Assembly (NCBI GenBank): GCA_023395555.1
Contig: JAEWYQ010000004.1
Span: forward strand, 1 to 64,000
Reading direction: 5' to 3'
DNA length: 64,000 nt
Origin: Bacillota bacterium
GTDB taxonomy: Bacteria; Bacillota; Clostridia; Lachnospirales; Lachnospiraceae
Part shown: positions 1-7,487 of the stretch, in pieces
How positions within the stretch are numbered: position 1 is the stretch's first letter
Layout of the letters: every line of letters begins with the position of its first letter
Translations under genes and position numbers: made by a program
Notes under the pieces: model-generated
Seen by the model: only the letters and a program-made list of their open reading frames with translations
Database searches by the model: none
What the model was told of the DNA's origin: nothing

Positions 1-16
1 AAACTATACTATTCAT
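1..16 (-). CDS. 5' end of a gene leaving the window
   Basis: A strong ribosome site (AGGAGG, 6 nt before an ATG) is readable on the minus strand, followed by five open codons (MNSIV) before the window ends. Nothing can be said about the product. The gene lies downstream of uxuA on the same strand, so it may belong to the same uronate or carbohydrate cluster. Confidence 0.5.
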
Positions 17-205
17 ATGTGGCCTCCTATTGTATGCGGTAATCCCTGTTACCATTAATCTCTTCAATTAATAGTTTACAGGTAAATCCACGAATCTACA
101 ATTGTGAGGTCACTTCATATTATCTACATATAGCTTCCTATATATCTTCCTATTATACCGCAACAAATACATCCTTTTACGGTTTTCATTACCATTCCTT
201 TGTCT

Positions 206-303
206 ATTTCTCTTAATTTACCACTCTTTGTTTACCGCTCCTTATTTACTACTGTTTATCTGCTGCTCTTCATTTGTTGCTTTTCATTTGCTACTTTTCA
301 TTT
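206..303. repeat. Degenerate 14-bp tandem repeat, seven units
   Basis: Seven consecutive 14-bp units run from 206 to 303. On the plus strand they read roughly RYYRCTYTTCATTT; the three units nearest uxuA are most alike. The first unit (290-303) contains the uxuA stop codon. No clear terminator hairpin was seen between uxuA and the left edge. The remaining sequence from 17 to 205 is AT-rich and shows no gene to me. Confidence 0.7.
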
Positions 304-1371
304 TCCGCTCTTATCCACTGCTTCCCACAATCCGTTCAGATATGCCACACCCAGGGCACGGTCATACAGGCCATAACCCGGTCTTGCCTGCTCTCCCCAG
401 ATCATTCTTCCATGATCCGGACGTATCACCCCGTCAAATCCTGTTTCATACAGCGCCTTCACAATTTCATACATGTCAAAATTGCCGTCCGAGGACAGAT
501 GGGAGCTCTCATGGAACACGCCCTCCCCGTCAAATTGCATATTTCTGAGATGGGCAAAATGAATCCGTTTACTGATCTTCGGGTTGCGGATAATCTCCGG
601 CAGATTATTCTTCAAATTGCTGCCCAGAGAACCGGTGCAGAGAGTAAAGCCGTTATAAATGCTGTCATTTAAAGATGCAATCTTCTCCAATGCCTGCTGG
701 CTGGTCACAATCCTGGGCAGACCGAATACGCTCCAGGCCGGATCGTCGGGATGAATTGCCATCTTAATCTGATATTTTTCACAGACCGGCATAATCGCAT
801 CCAGAAAGTATTTCAGATTCTGCATCAGCTTCTCTGCGGTAACATCCTTGTATTGCTCAAAGAGTCCCATAATCTCATCCCTGCGGTTCGGTTCCCAGCC
901 AGGCAGAATAAAACCGCCGCTCTCCTTCTCCATGCGATCAAACATGTCCGCAGGCTCAATGCCCTTGATCCTGTTCTCATCGTATGCCAATACATAGGAG
1001 CCATCCTCCAGCTTCATGGCCAGATCCGTCCTGGTCCAGTCAAAGATGGGCATAAAATTATAGCATACCAGATGGACATCCGCTTTTCCCAGGTTCTCCA
1101 GTGACTTCTTATAATTCTCAATATATTGCTCCCTGGAAGGAAGTCCGATCTTGATGTCCTCATGGATATTCACGCTCTCAATCCCGATCAGCTTAAGTCC
1201 CCCTGCTTCCACGGTTTTCTTCAGCTTCAGAATATCCTCCAGCTCCCAGGCTTCGCCTGCCGGGATATCATGAAGGGAAGAGACCACCCCGCTTACGCCG
1301 GGAATTTGCCGGATATGCTCCAGCGCAACACTGTCATGCTTTTCTCCAAACCATCTTAATGTCATTATCAT
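298..1371 (-). CDS. uxuA: Mannonate dehydratase
   Basis: Dehydrates D-mannonate to 2-keto-3-deoxygluconate in glucuronate breakdown (cytoplasm). The protein starts MIMTLRWFGE and carries the family features HPDDPAWSVFGLPRI, the run IHFAHLRN and the C-terminal DHGRMIWGE; these hold metal-binding and active-site residues in UxuA. Length is 357 aa, normal for the family. I chose the ATG at 1371 because GGAGG lies 9 nt upstream; an in-frame ATG at 1380 abuts the ribosome site and an upstream one at 1425 has none. It is divergent from an AraC regulator at 1625 and near a xylosidase-like GH3, which suggests use of glucuronoxylan. Confidence 0.93.
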   Translation of the reverse strand: MIMTLRWFGEKHDSVALEHIRQIPGVSGVVSSLHDIPAGEAWELEDILKLKKTVEAGGLKLIGIESVNIHEDIKIGLPSREQYIENYKKSLENLGKADVHLVCYNFMPIFDWTRTDLAMKLEDGSYVLAYDENRIKGIEPADMFDRMEKESGGFILPGWEPNRRDEIMGLFEQYKDVTAEKLMQNLKYFLDAIMPVCEKYQIKMAIHPDDPAWSVFGLPRIVTSQQALEKIASLNDSIYNGFTLCTGSLGSNLKNNLPEIIRNPKISKRIHFAHLRNMQFDGEGVFHESSHLSSDGNFDMYEIVKALYETGFDGVIRPDHGRMIWGEQARPGYGLYDRALGVAYLNGLWEAVDKSGK

Positions 1372-1624
1372 AGCTTTCATCCTCCTTATCAAACAACTCA
1401 TCTTATGTTTACAACGATGAGTCATAAATCATTCCTCTTATTACTCTCAACAGCGAGTGATAAACCTCCCCCTGCGTCCATATCCTATCCCCCTATACAC
1501 CGAGGGACAGGAAAACAACAATTCCGATTAAATTATAACGGTTATTTGACTTTCTGACCATATAATATATAATTATATTTGTACTATCTCACTATTAATA
1601 TTAAATTATGATCGGAGAATGGTT

Positions 1625-2521
1625 ATGATAAGAGATCCCAATGAACACCTCAATAAAATATCTCCCAAGGTATCCTCATCTCAGGAAAATAATCCGGGGA
1701 TCTCTTCCGAAACGTATCCGGAGATATATCCGGAGATACTATATGCCGTTGACAGAAATGCCACCCCCTCATGGCGGATTGACGATTATATCAAATGCTA
1801 TAACCTTATGCTGATCTATGACGGCAGTGCGGAATTTGAATATGATTACGTGAGCTTCCGGGTCTCCCGGGGTGACCTGGTCTTTTGCAGACCCGGCACC
1901 CGCCGCAGGATGCACACCTTCCCCGATAACCTTATGAAAGCCTATGCCATTGATTTTCAATACATCTGCCCTGTTTTCAGGGACAATGCCTGGGAACTTC
2001 TCCACCCGGAGCTTCCCTTTTCATCGCTGCAAAGGATCGAAGATGAATACCTTTTGCTAAAGCTGTTTGACATGTTTTCAAAACTCACAAAATCCTCCCT
2101 GTCGGGAAAAAGCTATGATCCCTTCCGGAACCGCGCTCTCCTTGCGGAGGTTCTGACCCTTCTGATTCAATACAAGGGAATCAGCCAATACAACTACTCC
2201 AGCCTCCGAAAAGTGAATGCGGTAATCAATTATATGACCGAGCATTACTCCGGCAGTATTACCCTAATGGAGCTGGCGGATTTTGCCCGGATCAGTCCCT
2301 CCTACCTGGGCAGCATCTTTAAGAAGGTGACCGGCAAACCGGTGATCGATTATCTGATCGGAATAAGAATAAATAAAGCAAAAGCCCTGCTGGCAGACGG
2401 TTTTTCCATAACCGAGACAGCAAGGCTGGTAGGCTTTAACGATATCTTTTACTTTAGCAGGGTTTTCAAGAAACAGGAAGGCATCAGCCCTTCCCAATAT
2501 AAGTCTTCGCTGCAGATATGA
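1625..2521 (+). CDS. AraC-family transcriptional regulator
   Basis: About 298 aa. The N-terminal half (about 30-150) looks like a cupin sensing domain; the C-terminal 100 residues form the double helix-turn-helix of AraC/XylS proteins, with the typical end GFNDIFYFSRVFKKQEGISP. GGAG lies 7 nt before the ATG at 1625; an ATG at 1619 overlaps that site and is less likely. It sits between divergent uxuA and convergent GH3 and probably controls one or both in response to a sugar or uronate. The inducer is not readable from sequence. Confidence 0.9.
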   Translation: MIRDPNEHLNKISPKVSSSQENNPGISSETYPEIYPEILYAVDRNATPSWRIDDYIKCYNLMLIYDGSAEFEYDYVSFRVSRGDLVFCRPGTRRRMHTFPDNLMKAYAIDFQYICPVFRDNAWELLHPELPFSSLQRIEDEYLLLKLFDMFSKLTKSSLSGKSYDPFRNRALLAEVLTLLIQYKGISQYNYSSLRKVNAVINYMTEHYSGSITLMELADFARISPSYLGSIFKKVTGKPVIDYLIGIRINKAKALLADGFSITETARLVGFNDIFYFSRVFKKQEGISPSQYKSSLQI

Positions 2522-2542
2522 TCTTATCTATAAATTAAACAT

Positions 2543-4705
2543 CTATGCCAGTACAACAGTCTGTCCGGAATACAAGGTCTTGCAGTACGGCTTCCTGCCC
2601 GTCAGCTCAATACTCCTGGTATCCGGCTGACAGCTGCCGATATACAGCTCATATTCTCCTTCTCTCAGCACCAGCTTCCCATTATTATCATATAATCCGA
2701 AGGCTTCATCCTTCAGCGTGACAGTAACCGTCTTGCACTCGCCCGGCATCAGGAAAACCTTCTTCAGCCCCTTTAACTGATGATTGGGGGCTCCCTCTGC
2801 CTTAACCTTCACATATATCTGAACCGTCTCCGCTCCGGCAACCTTTCCCGTATTCTTCACATCCACACAACAGGTTACAGTCTGGCCCGGCTTAAGCTCA
2901 TCCGCATCCACAAGGATATTCCCCATCTCAAATTCCGTATAGGATAACCCATAGCCGAAGGGATACAGCGCTTCTCCGGACATGTAACGGTAGGTTCTGT
3001 CCTTCATGTTATAATCCGTGAATTCCGGCAGTTCCTCGGAGGTGCGGTAGAAGGTCACCGGCAGCTTGCCTTCCGGAGAATATTCCCCAAAGAGCACCTC
3101 TGCGATAGCCCTGCCGCCCTGTGCTCCGGGATACCAGCCCTGTACGATGGCGGGTATATGCTCCTCTTCCCAGGGAATGCTGATGGCGCTGCCGGACAGC
3201 AGTACTAAAATCACCGGCTTACCGCTTTTCCACAGCTCCTGAATCAACTGGCCCTGAATTCCGGGAAGGCTTAAATTAGGCTTATCACCGCTGGCAAATT
3301 CATTCCCCTGGTCGCCTTCCTCTCCCTCCAGCCCCGGATCCAGACCGAAGCAGGCAATAACCACATCACTCATATCACATACGGCACGGGCTTCCGCAAG
3401 ACGGTCATTCTCCGTACTAAGTCCCTGAATGCGATTTTTAAACAAATGGCAGCCCTCGGAATAGTACACCCGGACATCCTCTCCAAGGTAATCCTTGATT
3501 CCCTCCAGAACCGTAATATATTCAGAGGCCGTGCCCTCGTAATTGCCGACCAGTGCTTTTCTATTATTGGCATTCGGCCCGATCACGCCCACCGTCCTTA
3601 TTTTGCTCTTATCCAGGGGCAGCAGATGATTTTCATTCTTTAACAACACGATGGACTTCCTTCCGGCCTTGCGGTTCAGCTCCTTATGCTCCTCGCAATC
3701 CACCTTCTCATAACCGATGGTACTAAAGGGCACCTTGCTCTGGTCATCAAACAATCCCAGCTTCATGCGGGTGGTGACCAGCCTTGTTACCGCCCGGTCG
3801 AGGGTCTCCTCCTTGACCAGACCGTCTCTTACGGCATAGAGCAGATTGCTGTATAAATTGCCGCAATTAAGATCGCAGCCGTTGTTCATCGCCAACGCTA
3901 CGGATTCCACCGGTGTGGAGGTTACCATATGCCCTTCATGGAAATCCTTGATTGCCCAGCAGTCGGAGGTCACATGCCCCTCGAAGCCCCATTGCTCTCT
4001 CAGGATATCCTGAAGCAGGGTCTTGCTGCCGCAGCAGGGTTCCCCGTTGGTCCGGTTGTAAGCGCCCATCACCGCTTCCACCCCTGCCTCCTGAACACAG
4101 GCCTTAAAGGCCGGAAGATAGGTCTCATAAAGATCCTGGACAGATACCTCCGCATTAAAGCTGTGTCTGATATCCTCCGGCCCCGAATGCACGGCAAAAT
4201 GCTTTGCACAGGCCGCCGCCTTCCTATATTTCTCATCATGTCCCTGGATGCCCTGGACAAACCGGATGCCCAGCCTGGAGCTGAGATAAGGATCTTCCCC
4301 GTAGGTTTCATGTCCCCGGCCCCATCTGGGATCACGGAAGATATTCACATTGGGGGACCAGAAGGTCAGCCCCTTATAGATATCCATGTCATTATATTTC
4401 TGCTGCATATTGAACTTTGCTCTGCCCTCCGTGGAAATGGCATCCGCCACCTCCTCCAGCAGATCTTCGTCAAAGGTGGCCGCCATGCCGATGGCCTGAG
4501 GGAATACCGTAGCCACTCCTGCACGGGCCACTCCATGCAATGCCTCATTCCACCAATTATACGCCTTAACGCCAAGTCGCTCAATTGCCGGAGCCGTATA
4601 AAGCGTCTGGAATACCTTCTCCTCCAGAGTCATTCTGGATACCAGGTCCTTCGCTCTTTCCTCAAAGCTCAAGGCTTCGTTCCTGTATGCCATATTATCC
4701 TGCAT
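2543..4705 (-). CDS. GH3 family beta-xylosidase/beta-glucosidase-like enzyme
   Basis: A 720-aa GH3 glycoside hydrolase. It has the N-terminal TIM barrel (about 10-320) with the substrate motifs NWWNEALHGV and DPRWGRGHETYGEDP, the KHFAVHSGPE segment, and the nucleophile Asp in SDCWAI near residue 247, then the alpha/beta sandwich and a C-terminal fibronectin-III-like domain (about 600-720). NWWNEALHG and SDC(G/W)AI are typical of the xylosidase/arabinofuranosidase branch of GH3, so beta-xylosidase is the best guess. There is no signal peptide, so it likely acts on imported oligosaccharides. GGAGG lies 8 nt before the ATG. It is convergent with the AraC regulator. Confidence 0.88.
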   Translation of the reverse strand: MQDNMAYRNEALSFEERAKDLVSRMTLEEKVFQTLYTAPAIERLGVKAYNWWNEALHGVARAGVATVFPQAIGMAATFDEDLLEEVADAISTEGRAKFNMQQKYNDMDIYKGLTFWSPNVNIFRDPRWGRGHETYGEDPYLSSRLGIRFVQGIQGHDEKYRKAAACAKHFAVHSGPEDIRHSFNAEVSVQDLYETYLPAFKACVQEAGVEAVMGAYNRTNGEPCCGSKTLLQDILREQWGFEGHVTSDCWAIKDFHEGHMVTSTPVESVALAMNNGCDLNCGNLYSNLLYAVRDGLVKEETLDRAVTRLVTTRMKLGLFDDQSKVPFSTIGYEKVDCEEHKELNRKAGRKSIVLLKNENHLLPLDKSKIRTVGVIGPNANNRKALVGNYEGTASEYITVLEGIKDYLGEDVRVYYSEGCHLFKNRIQGLSTENDRLAEARAVCDMSDVVIACFGLDPGLEGEEGDQGNEFASGDKPNLSLPGIQGQLIQELWKSGKPVILVLLSGSAISIPWEEEHIPAIVQGWYPGAQGGRAIAEVLFGEYSPEGKLPVTFYRTSEELPEFTDYNMKDRTYRYMSGEALYPFGYGLSYTEFEMGNILVDADELKPGQTVTCCVDVKNTGKVAGAETVQIYVKVKAEGAPNHQLKGLKKVFLMPGECKTVTVTLKDEAFGLYDNNGKLVLREGEYELYIGSCQPDTRSIELTGRKPYCKTLYSGQTVVLA

Positions 4706-4892
4706 TTAAACACCCTCCTATTTCCGTTTCTATGATGATGTACCTGTTATTTTCCGTTACAATTCAGTTAAACCTTCCCCATAATCGGCTGATTTGAATC
4801 AAAAAAGTAATCCACACTGTAAGTTTAAATTAATTTTTTCTTTTTAGCCAATCATATATTGCTGGAATAATCTCATTATTTGCGTTTTAAAT

Positions 4893-4905
4893 GGTGTCAG
4901 GCACC
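4893..4905. repeat. 13-bp repeat GGTGTCAGGCACC, copy 1
   Basis: Exact GGTGTCAGGCACC, an imperfect palindrome (GGTG and CACC arms). Identical copies are at 18446, 59545 and 61635. This one is intergenic, just upstream of the ccdA-fusion promoter. Confidence 0.85.
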
Positions 4906-4920
4906 GAATTATAAAGTAAC

Positions 4921-4949
4921 TTGATTTTATAAACCCACTGTTATATAAT
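4921..4949 (+). promoter_or_regulatory. Sigma-A promoter of the ccdA-thioredoxin gene
   Basis: -35 TTGATT at 4921-4926, a 17-bp spacer and -10 TATAAT at 4944-4949. The expected start is about 90 nt upstream of the ATG at 5051. Confidence 0.75.
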
Positions 4950-5050
4950 AGTCTTAAAATTAAGTATCAAATGCAACCATAGTATTCATTATCCTCTCTT
5001 ACAGCATTCCGGTGCCAAAGGACAGGATTTATTAAGGAGGTATCCCAGGC

Positions 5051-6484
5051 ATGAATCTCTTTACCGGCAATATCAGTTTTATTTTAGTATTTACAGAAGG
5101 AATCCTTTCCTTCTTCTCTCCCTGTGTCATTCCGCTGATTCCCATCTATCTGAGCTATCTGGCCGGAGGCGCGAAGCAGACCGCGGAGGACGGAACCATC
5201 ACCTATAAGCAGAAAACCGTATTTTTCCATACCGTATTCTTTATTCTTGGAATATCCTCGGCGTTTTTCCTTTTGGGTCTGTCTTTCACTGCGCTGGGAG
5301 GCTTCTTCAAGACAAACCAGATGCTTTTTACCAAAATAGGAGGAATTCTGATCATCCTTCTGGGTCTGGTACAGATAGGATTTTTAGAAATCAAGTTTCT
5401 TCAGCGGGAACGCAAGCTTCCCTTTAACCTGGGAGATCGCCGGATGAACCCCTTGATCGCATTTGTAATGGGCTTTACCTTCAGCTTCGCCTGGACCCCC
5501 TGTGTCGGTCCGGCACTCTCCTCCGTATTGATTATGGCCTCCTCCAGCACCAGCCCCATGCTGGGCAACCTCCTGGTGCTCCTTTATGCGGCAGGCTTTG
5601 TTATCCCCTTCCTGGTTCTGGGGCTCTTCACCACCCAGGCCCTGAACTTTTTGAAAAAACGCAGAAACCTGCTGAAATACACAGTGAAAGCAGGAGGAGT
5701 GCTGCTGATTATAATCGGTATCATGACCTTTACCGGCTGGATGAATACGGTCTCCTCCTATGTAAACCGTTTTGTGCCGCAGGTTGGCAGGAACAGCCAG
5801 ACCTCCGGGGAGACCCCTTCGGAAGGCACCGGCAACAGCGACGGCTCTAAAAATAATGCTTCCGGAAACACATCAGGTAATGCGGATAAGGATACTCCAG
5901 ATGATAAAACAGGGACGGCGGACGGCGCCGAAAATAACAGCCCGTCTTCACCGGATTCCGGCGGAACAGCTTCTTCCGAGGGAGGTGCTCCTTCCGATGA
6001 TTCCTCCAATGACACCGCGGAGCCAAAAGTAATTCCTGCCTTTGATTTTACCCTCACGGATCAATACGGCAACGAGCACACTCTGTCAGACTATAAGGGC
6101 AAGATCGTATTCCTGAATTTCTGGGCTACCTGGTGTCCTCCCTGTCAGAAGGAGATGCCGGATATTGAGGAATTCTATCACGATACCGGAGCAAATCAGG
6201 AGGATATTATCGTGCTTGCCGTAGCCAATCCGGCGAGTGCCGAATACCCCAAGAACAGTGATGTCTCCAAGGAGGAGGTTATCGCCTTTCTCGATGAGAA
6301 CAATTATACCTTCCCTGTAGTATTTGATGAGACGGGCCAGGTTCTTGCGGATTATTATATCTCATCCTTTCCCACCACCTTCTTCATTAACACGGACGGC
6401 AATATCTTCGGCTATGCCCCTACCATGATGACGCGGGATATGATCGACAGCGCCATCCAGCAGACCATTGATTCCACAAAATAA
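5051..6484 (+). CDS. CcdA-type membrane protein fused to a TlpA-like thioredoxin
   Basis: A 477-aa two-part protein for moving reducing power across the membrane. Residues 1-240 form a CcdA/DsbD-beta-like membrane domain with about six helices and the paired Cys sites FSPCVIPL and WTPCVGPAL. Residues about 250-325 are a low-complexity linker rich in Ser, Gly, Asn, Asp and Glu. Residues about 330-477 are a TlpA/ResA-like thioredoxin with FWATWCPPCQKEMP. The fusion suggests that the membrane domain passes electrons directly to its own extracytoplasmic thioredoxin. AAGGAGG lies about 9 nt before the start. An HxlR-type regulator follows after 15 nt, in an apparent operon. Confidence 0.92.
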   Translation: MNLFTGNISFILVFTEGILSFFSPCVIPLIPIYLSYLAGGAKQTAEDGTITYKQKTVFFHTVFFILGISSAFFLLGLSFTALGGFFKTNQMLFTKIGGILIILLGLVQIGFLEIKFLQRERKLPFNLGDRRMNPLIAFVMGFTFSFAWTPCVGPALSSVLIMASSSTSPMLGNLLVLLYAAGFVIPFLVLGLFTTQALNFLKKRRNLLKYTVKAGGVLLIIIGIMTFTGWMNTVSSYVNRFVPQVGRNSQTSGETPSEGTGNSDGSKNNASGNTSGNADKDTPDDKTGTADGAENNSPSSPDSGGTASSEGGAPSDDSSNDTAEPKVIPAFDFTLTDQYGNEHTLSDYKGKIVFLNFWATWCPPCQKEMPDIEEFYHDTGANQEDIIVLAVANPASAEYPKNSDVSKEEVIAFLDENNYTFPVVFDETGQVLADYYISSFPTTFFINTDGNIFGYAPTMMTRDMIDSAIQQTIDSTK

Positions 6485-6499
6485 GAGAGGTGCCAAACG

Positions 6500-6934
6500 A
6501 TGAAGAATACCTATCATCTTCCATGCAGTATTGCACAGACCCTGAATCTCATCGGTGACAAATGGACTCTTCTCATACTCCGCCAGCTTAAACTGGGGCA
6601 TGACACCTACAAAGAGATTCAGGAGCGATTGGAGGGAATCCCCTCCAATCTGCTCTCGGAGCGGCTGAAAACCCTGGAAGCGGACGGATTGGTCACCAGC
6701 CGCCTCTACCAAACCCATCCTCCCAGATACCAGTATATTCTCACACAAAGCGGCGATGATCTTGACGATATTTTCCACAGTCTCATGCTATGGGGAGAGA
6801 GGCATCTGAAGGACTGTCCCGGGAGCCTGGTACACCGCCAATGCGGGCACCCTGTTGAACAGCAGTATTATTGCAGTCATTGCGGGAGAACCATTCTGAG
6901 GGAGGAACTGTCCGTAGAGGAACGGGAAACATAA
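6500..6934 (+). CDS. HxlR-family transcriptional regulator with Cys-rich tail
   Basis: 144 aa. Residues 5-100 form the HxlR/MarR-like winged helix (LIGDKWTLLILRQL, IPSNLLSERLKTLEADGLV). The C-terminus adds HRQCGH and YYCSHCGR, which resemble a zinc or thiol site and are not part of the minimal HxlR fold. Since the gene lies 15 nt behind a thiol-redox protein, the Cys cluster may sense redox state; this is inference. The promoter of the ccdA fusion probably serves both genes. Confidence 0.85.
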   Translation: MKNTYHLPCSIAQTLNLIGDKWTLLILRQLKLGHDTYKEIQERLEGIPSNLLSERLKTLEADGLVTSRLYQTHPPRYQYILTQSGDDLDDIFHSLMLWGERHLKDCPGSLVHRQCGHPVEQQYYCSHCGRTILREELSVEERET

Positions 6935-6942
6935 TTTTATTC

Positions 6943-6971
6943 TTTACACTCATAAGGTATTATGATACAAT
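6943..6971 (+). promoter_or_regulatory. Strong sigma-A promoter upstream of the mutS2-like gene
   Basis: TTTACA at 6943-6948, a 17-bp spacer and TACAAT at 6966-6971. Its transcript would begin near 6978, more than 500 nt before the next start codon. Confidence 0.75.
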
Positions 6972-6977
6972 TTATTC

Positions 6978-7336
6978 TGTAAAATAAATTAAACCATTTT
7001 TAAGTTTGGAAAGGACGGTTTTGATGTCGGTATTATCTGTAAATGAGGTTGATTTTAGATAGCTGCAGGCTGTTTAAATTTGTGCCGGCTGTCAGCTATA
7101 TCAATGGACGCTGACAGGCATTCAATTAAACCAGTTTGGATACACTTGCTGTATCCTGCGTTTTGTTGTACTTTTCTTTATTAAAGCAAGGTACATCCTA
7201 TTAACGTATACCCAGCTTCCGCCTTTACAGTAGATACTCAAAGCTGTCTTGTAATAGAGAAAAATCATCGGATTCGCCGATTTTCTTTTGAATGTTGCAA
7301 GGCATGGCAGGTTATTGCCGTGCCTTTCTTTATTCT
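6978..7336 (+). ncRNA. Putative structured RNA or leader, class unknown
   Basis: Between a good promoter (6943-6971) and a good terminator (7300-7336) lies about 360 nt without a convincing ORF. It contains alternative helices: TAGCTG/CAGCTA and TGTCAGC/GCTGACA share bases (about 7059-7116) and cannot both form. A perfect hairpin GGATACA-cttgc-TGTATCC lies at about 7138-7156. I looked for T-box, tmRNA, SAM, TPP, cobalamin, c-di-GMP and c-di-AMP signatures and found none. It could be a free-standing small RNA or an attenuated leader of the mutS2-like gene. Confidence 0.4.
7300..7336 (+). terminator. Intrinsic terminator or attenuator
   Basis: A 10-bp stem AGGCATGGCA/TGCCGTGCCT (one T-G wobble) with a 6-nt loop, followed by the T-rich stretch TTCTTTATTCT. 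It lies 150 nt before the mutS2-like start. Confidence 0.7.
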
Positions 7337-7487
7337 ATTTTCTGATCATGTAATGATGTGAGGATGCAAGACATACATGCAAACCGGAATTTGCGATTTG
7401 CCCCAGGAGTACTCTACCCATTTATATCGGCGGAATATTCTACGGGCTTATTTTATTGCAAAAAAGTGAAGATTAGGAGAATAGAAA

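Larger units (their letters stand above)
4706..5050. other. Divergent intergenic region GH3 / ccdA fusion
   Basis: 345 bp, AT-rich. It holds the upstream region of GH3 on the minus strand, a copy of the 13-bp repeat at 4893-4905 and the ccdA-fusion promoter at 4921-4949. I see no further gene. Confidence 0.6.

Noticed and set aside
6978..7487. T-box or known riboswitch before the mutS2-like gene
   Set aside because: No T-box core (AGGGTGGNACCGCG), no TPP, SAM, cobalamin, c-di-GMP or c-di-AMP signature; kept only as an unclassified RNA.
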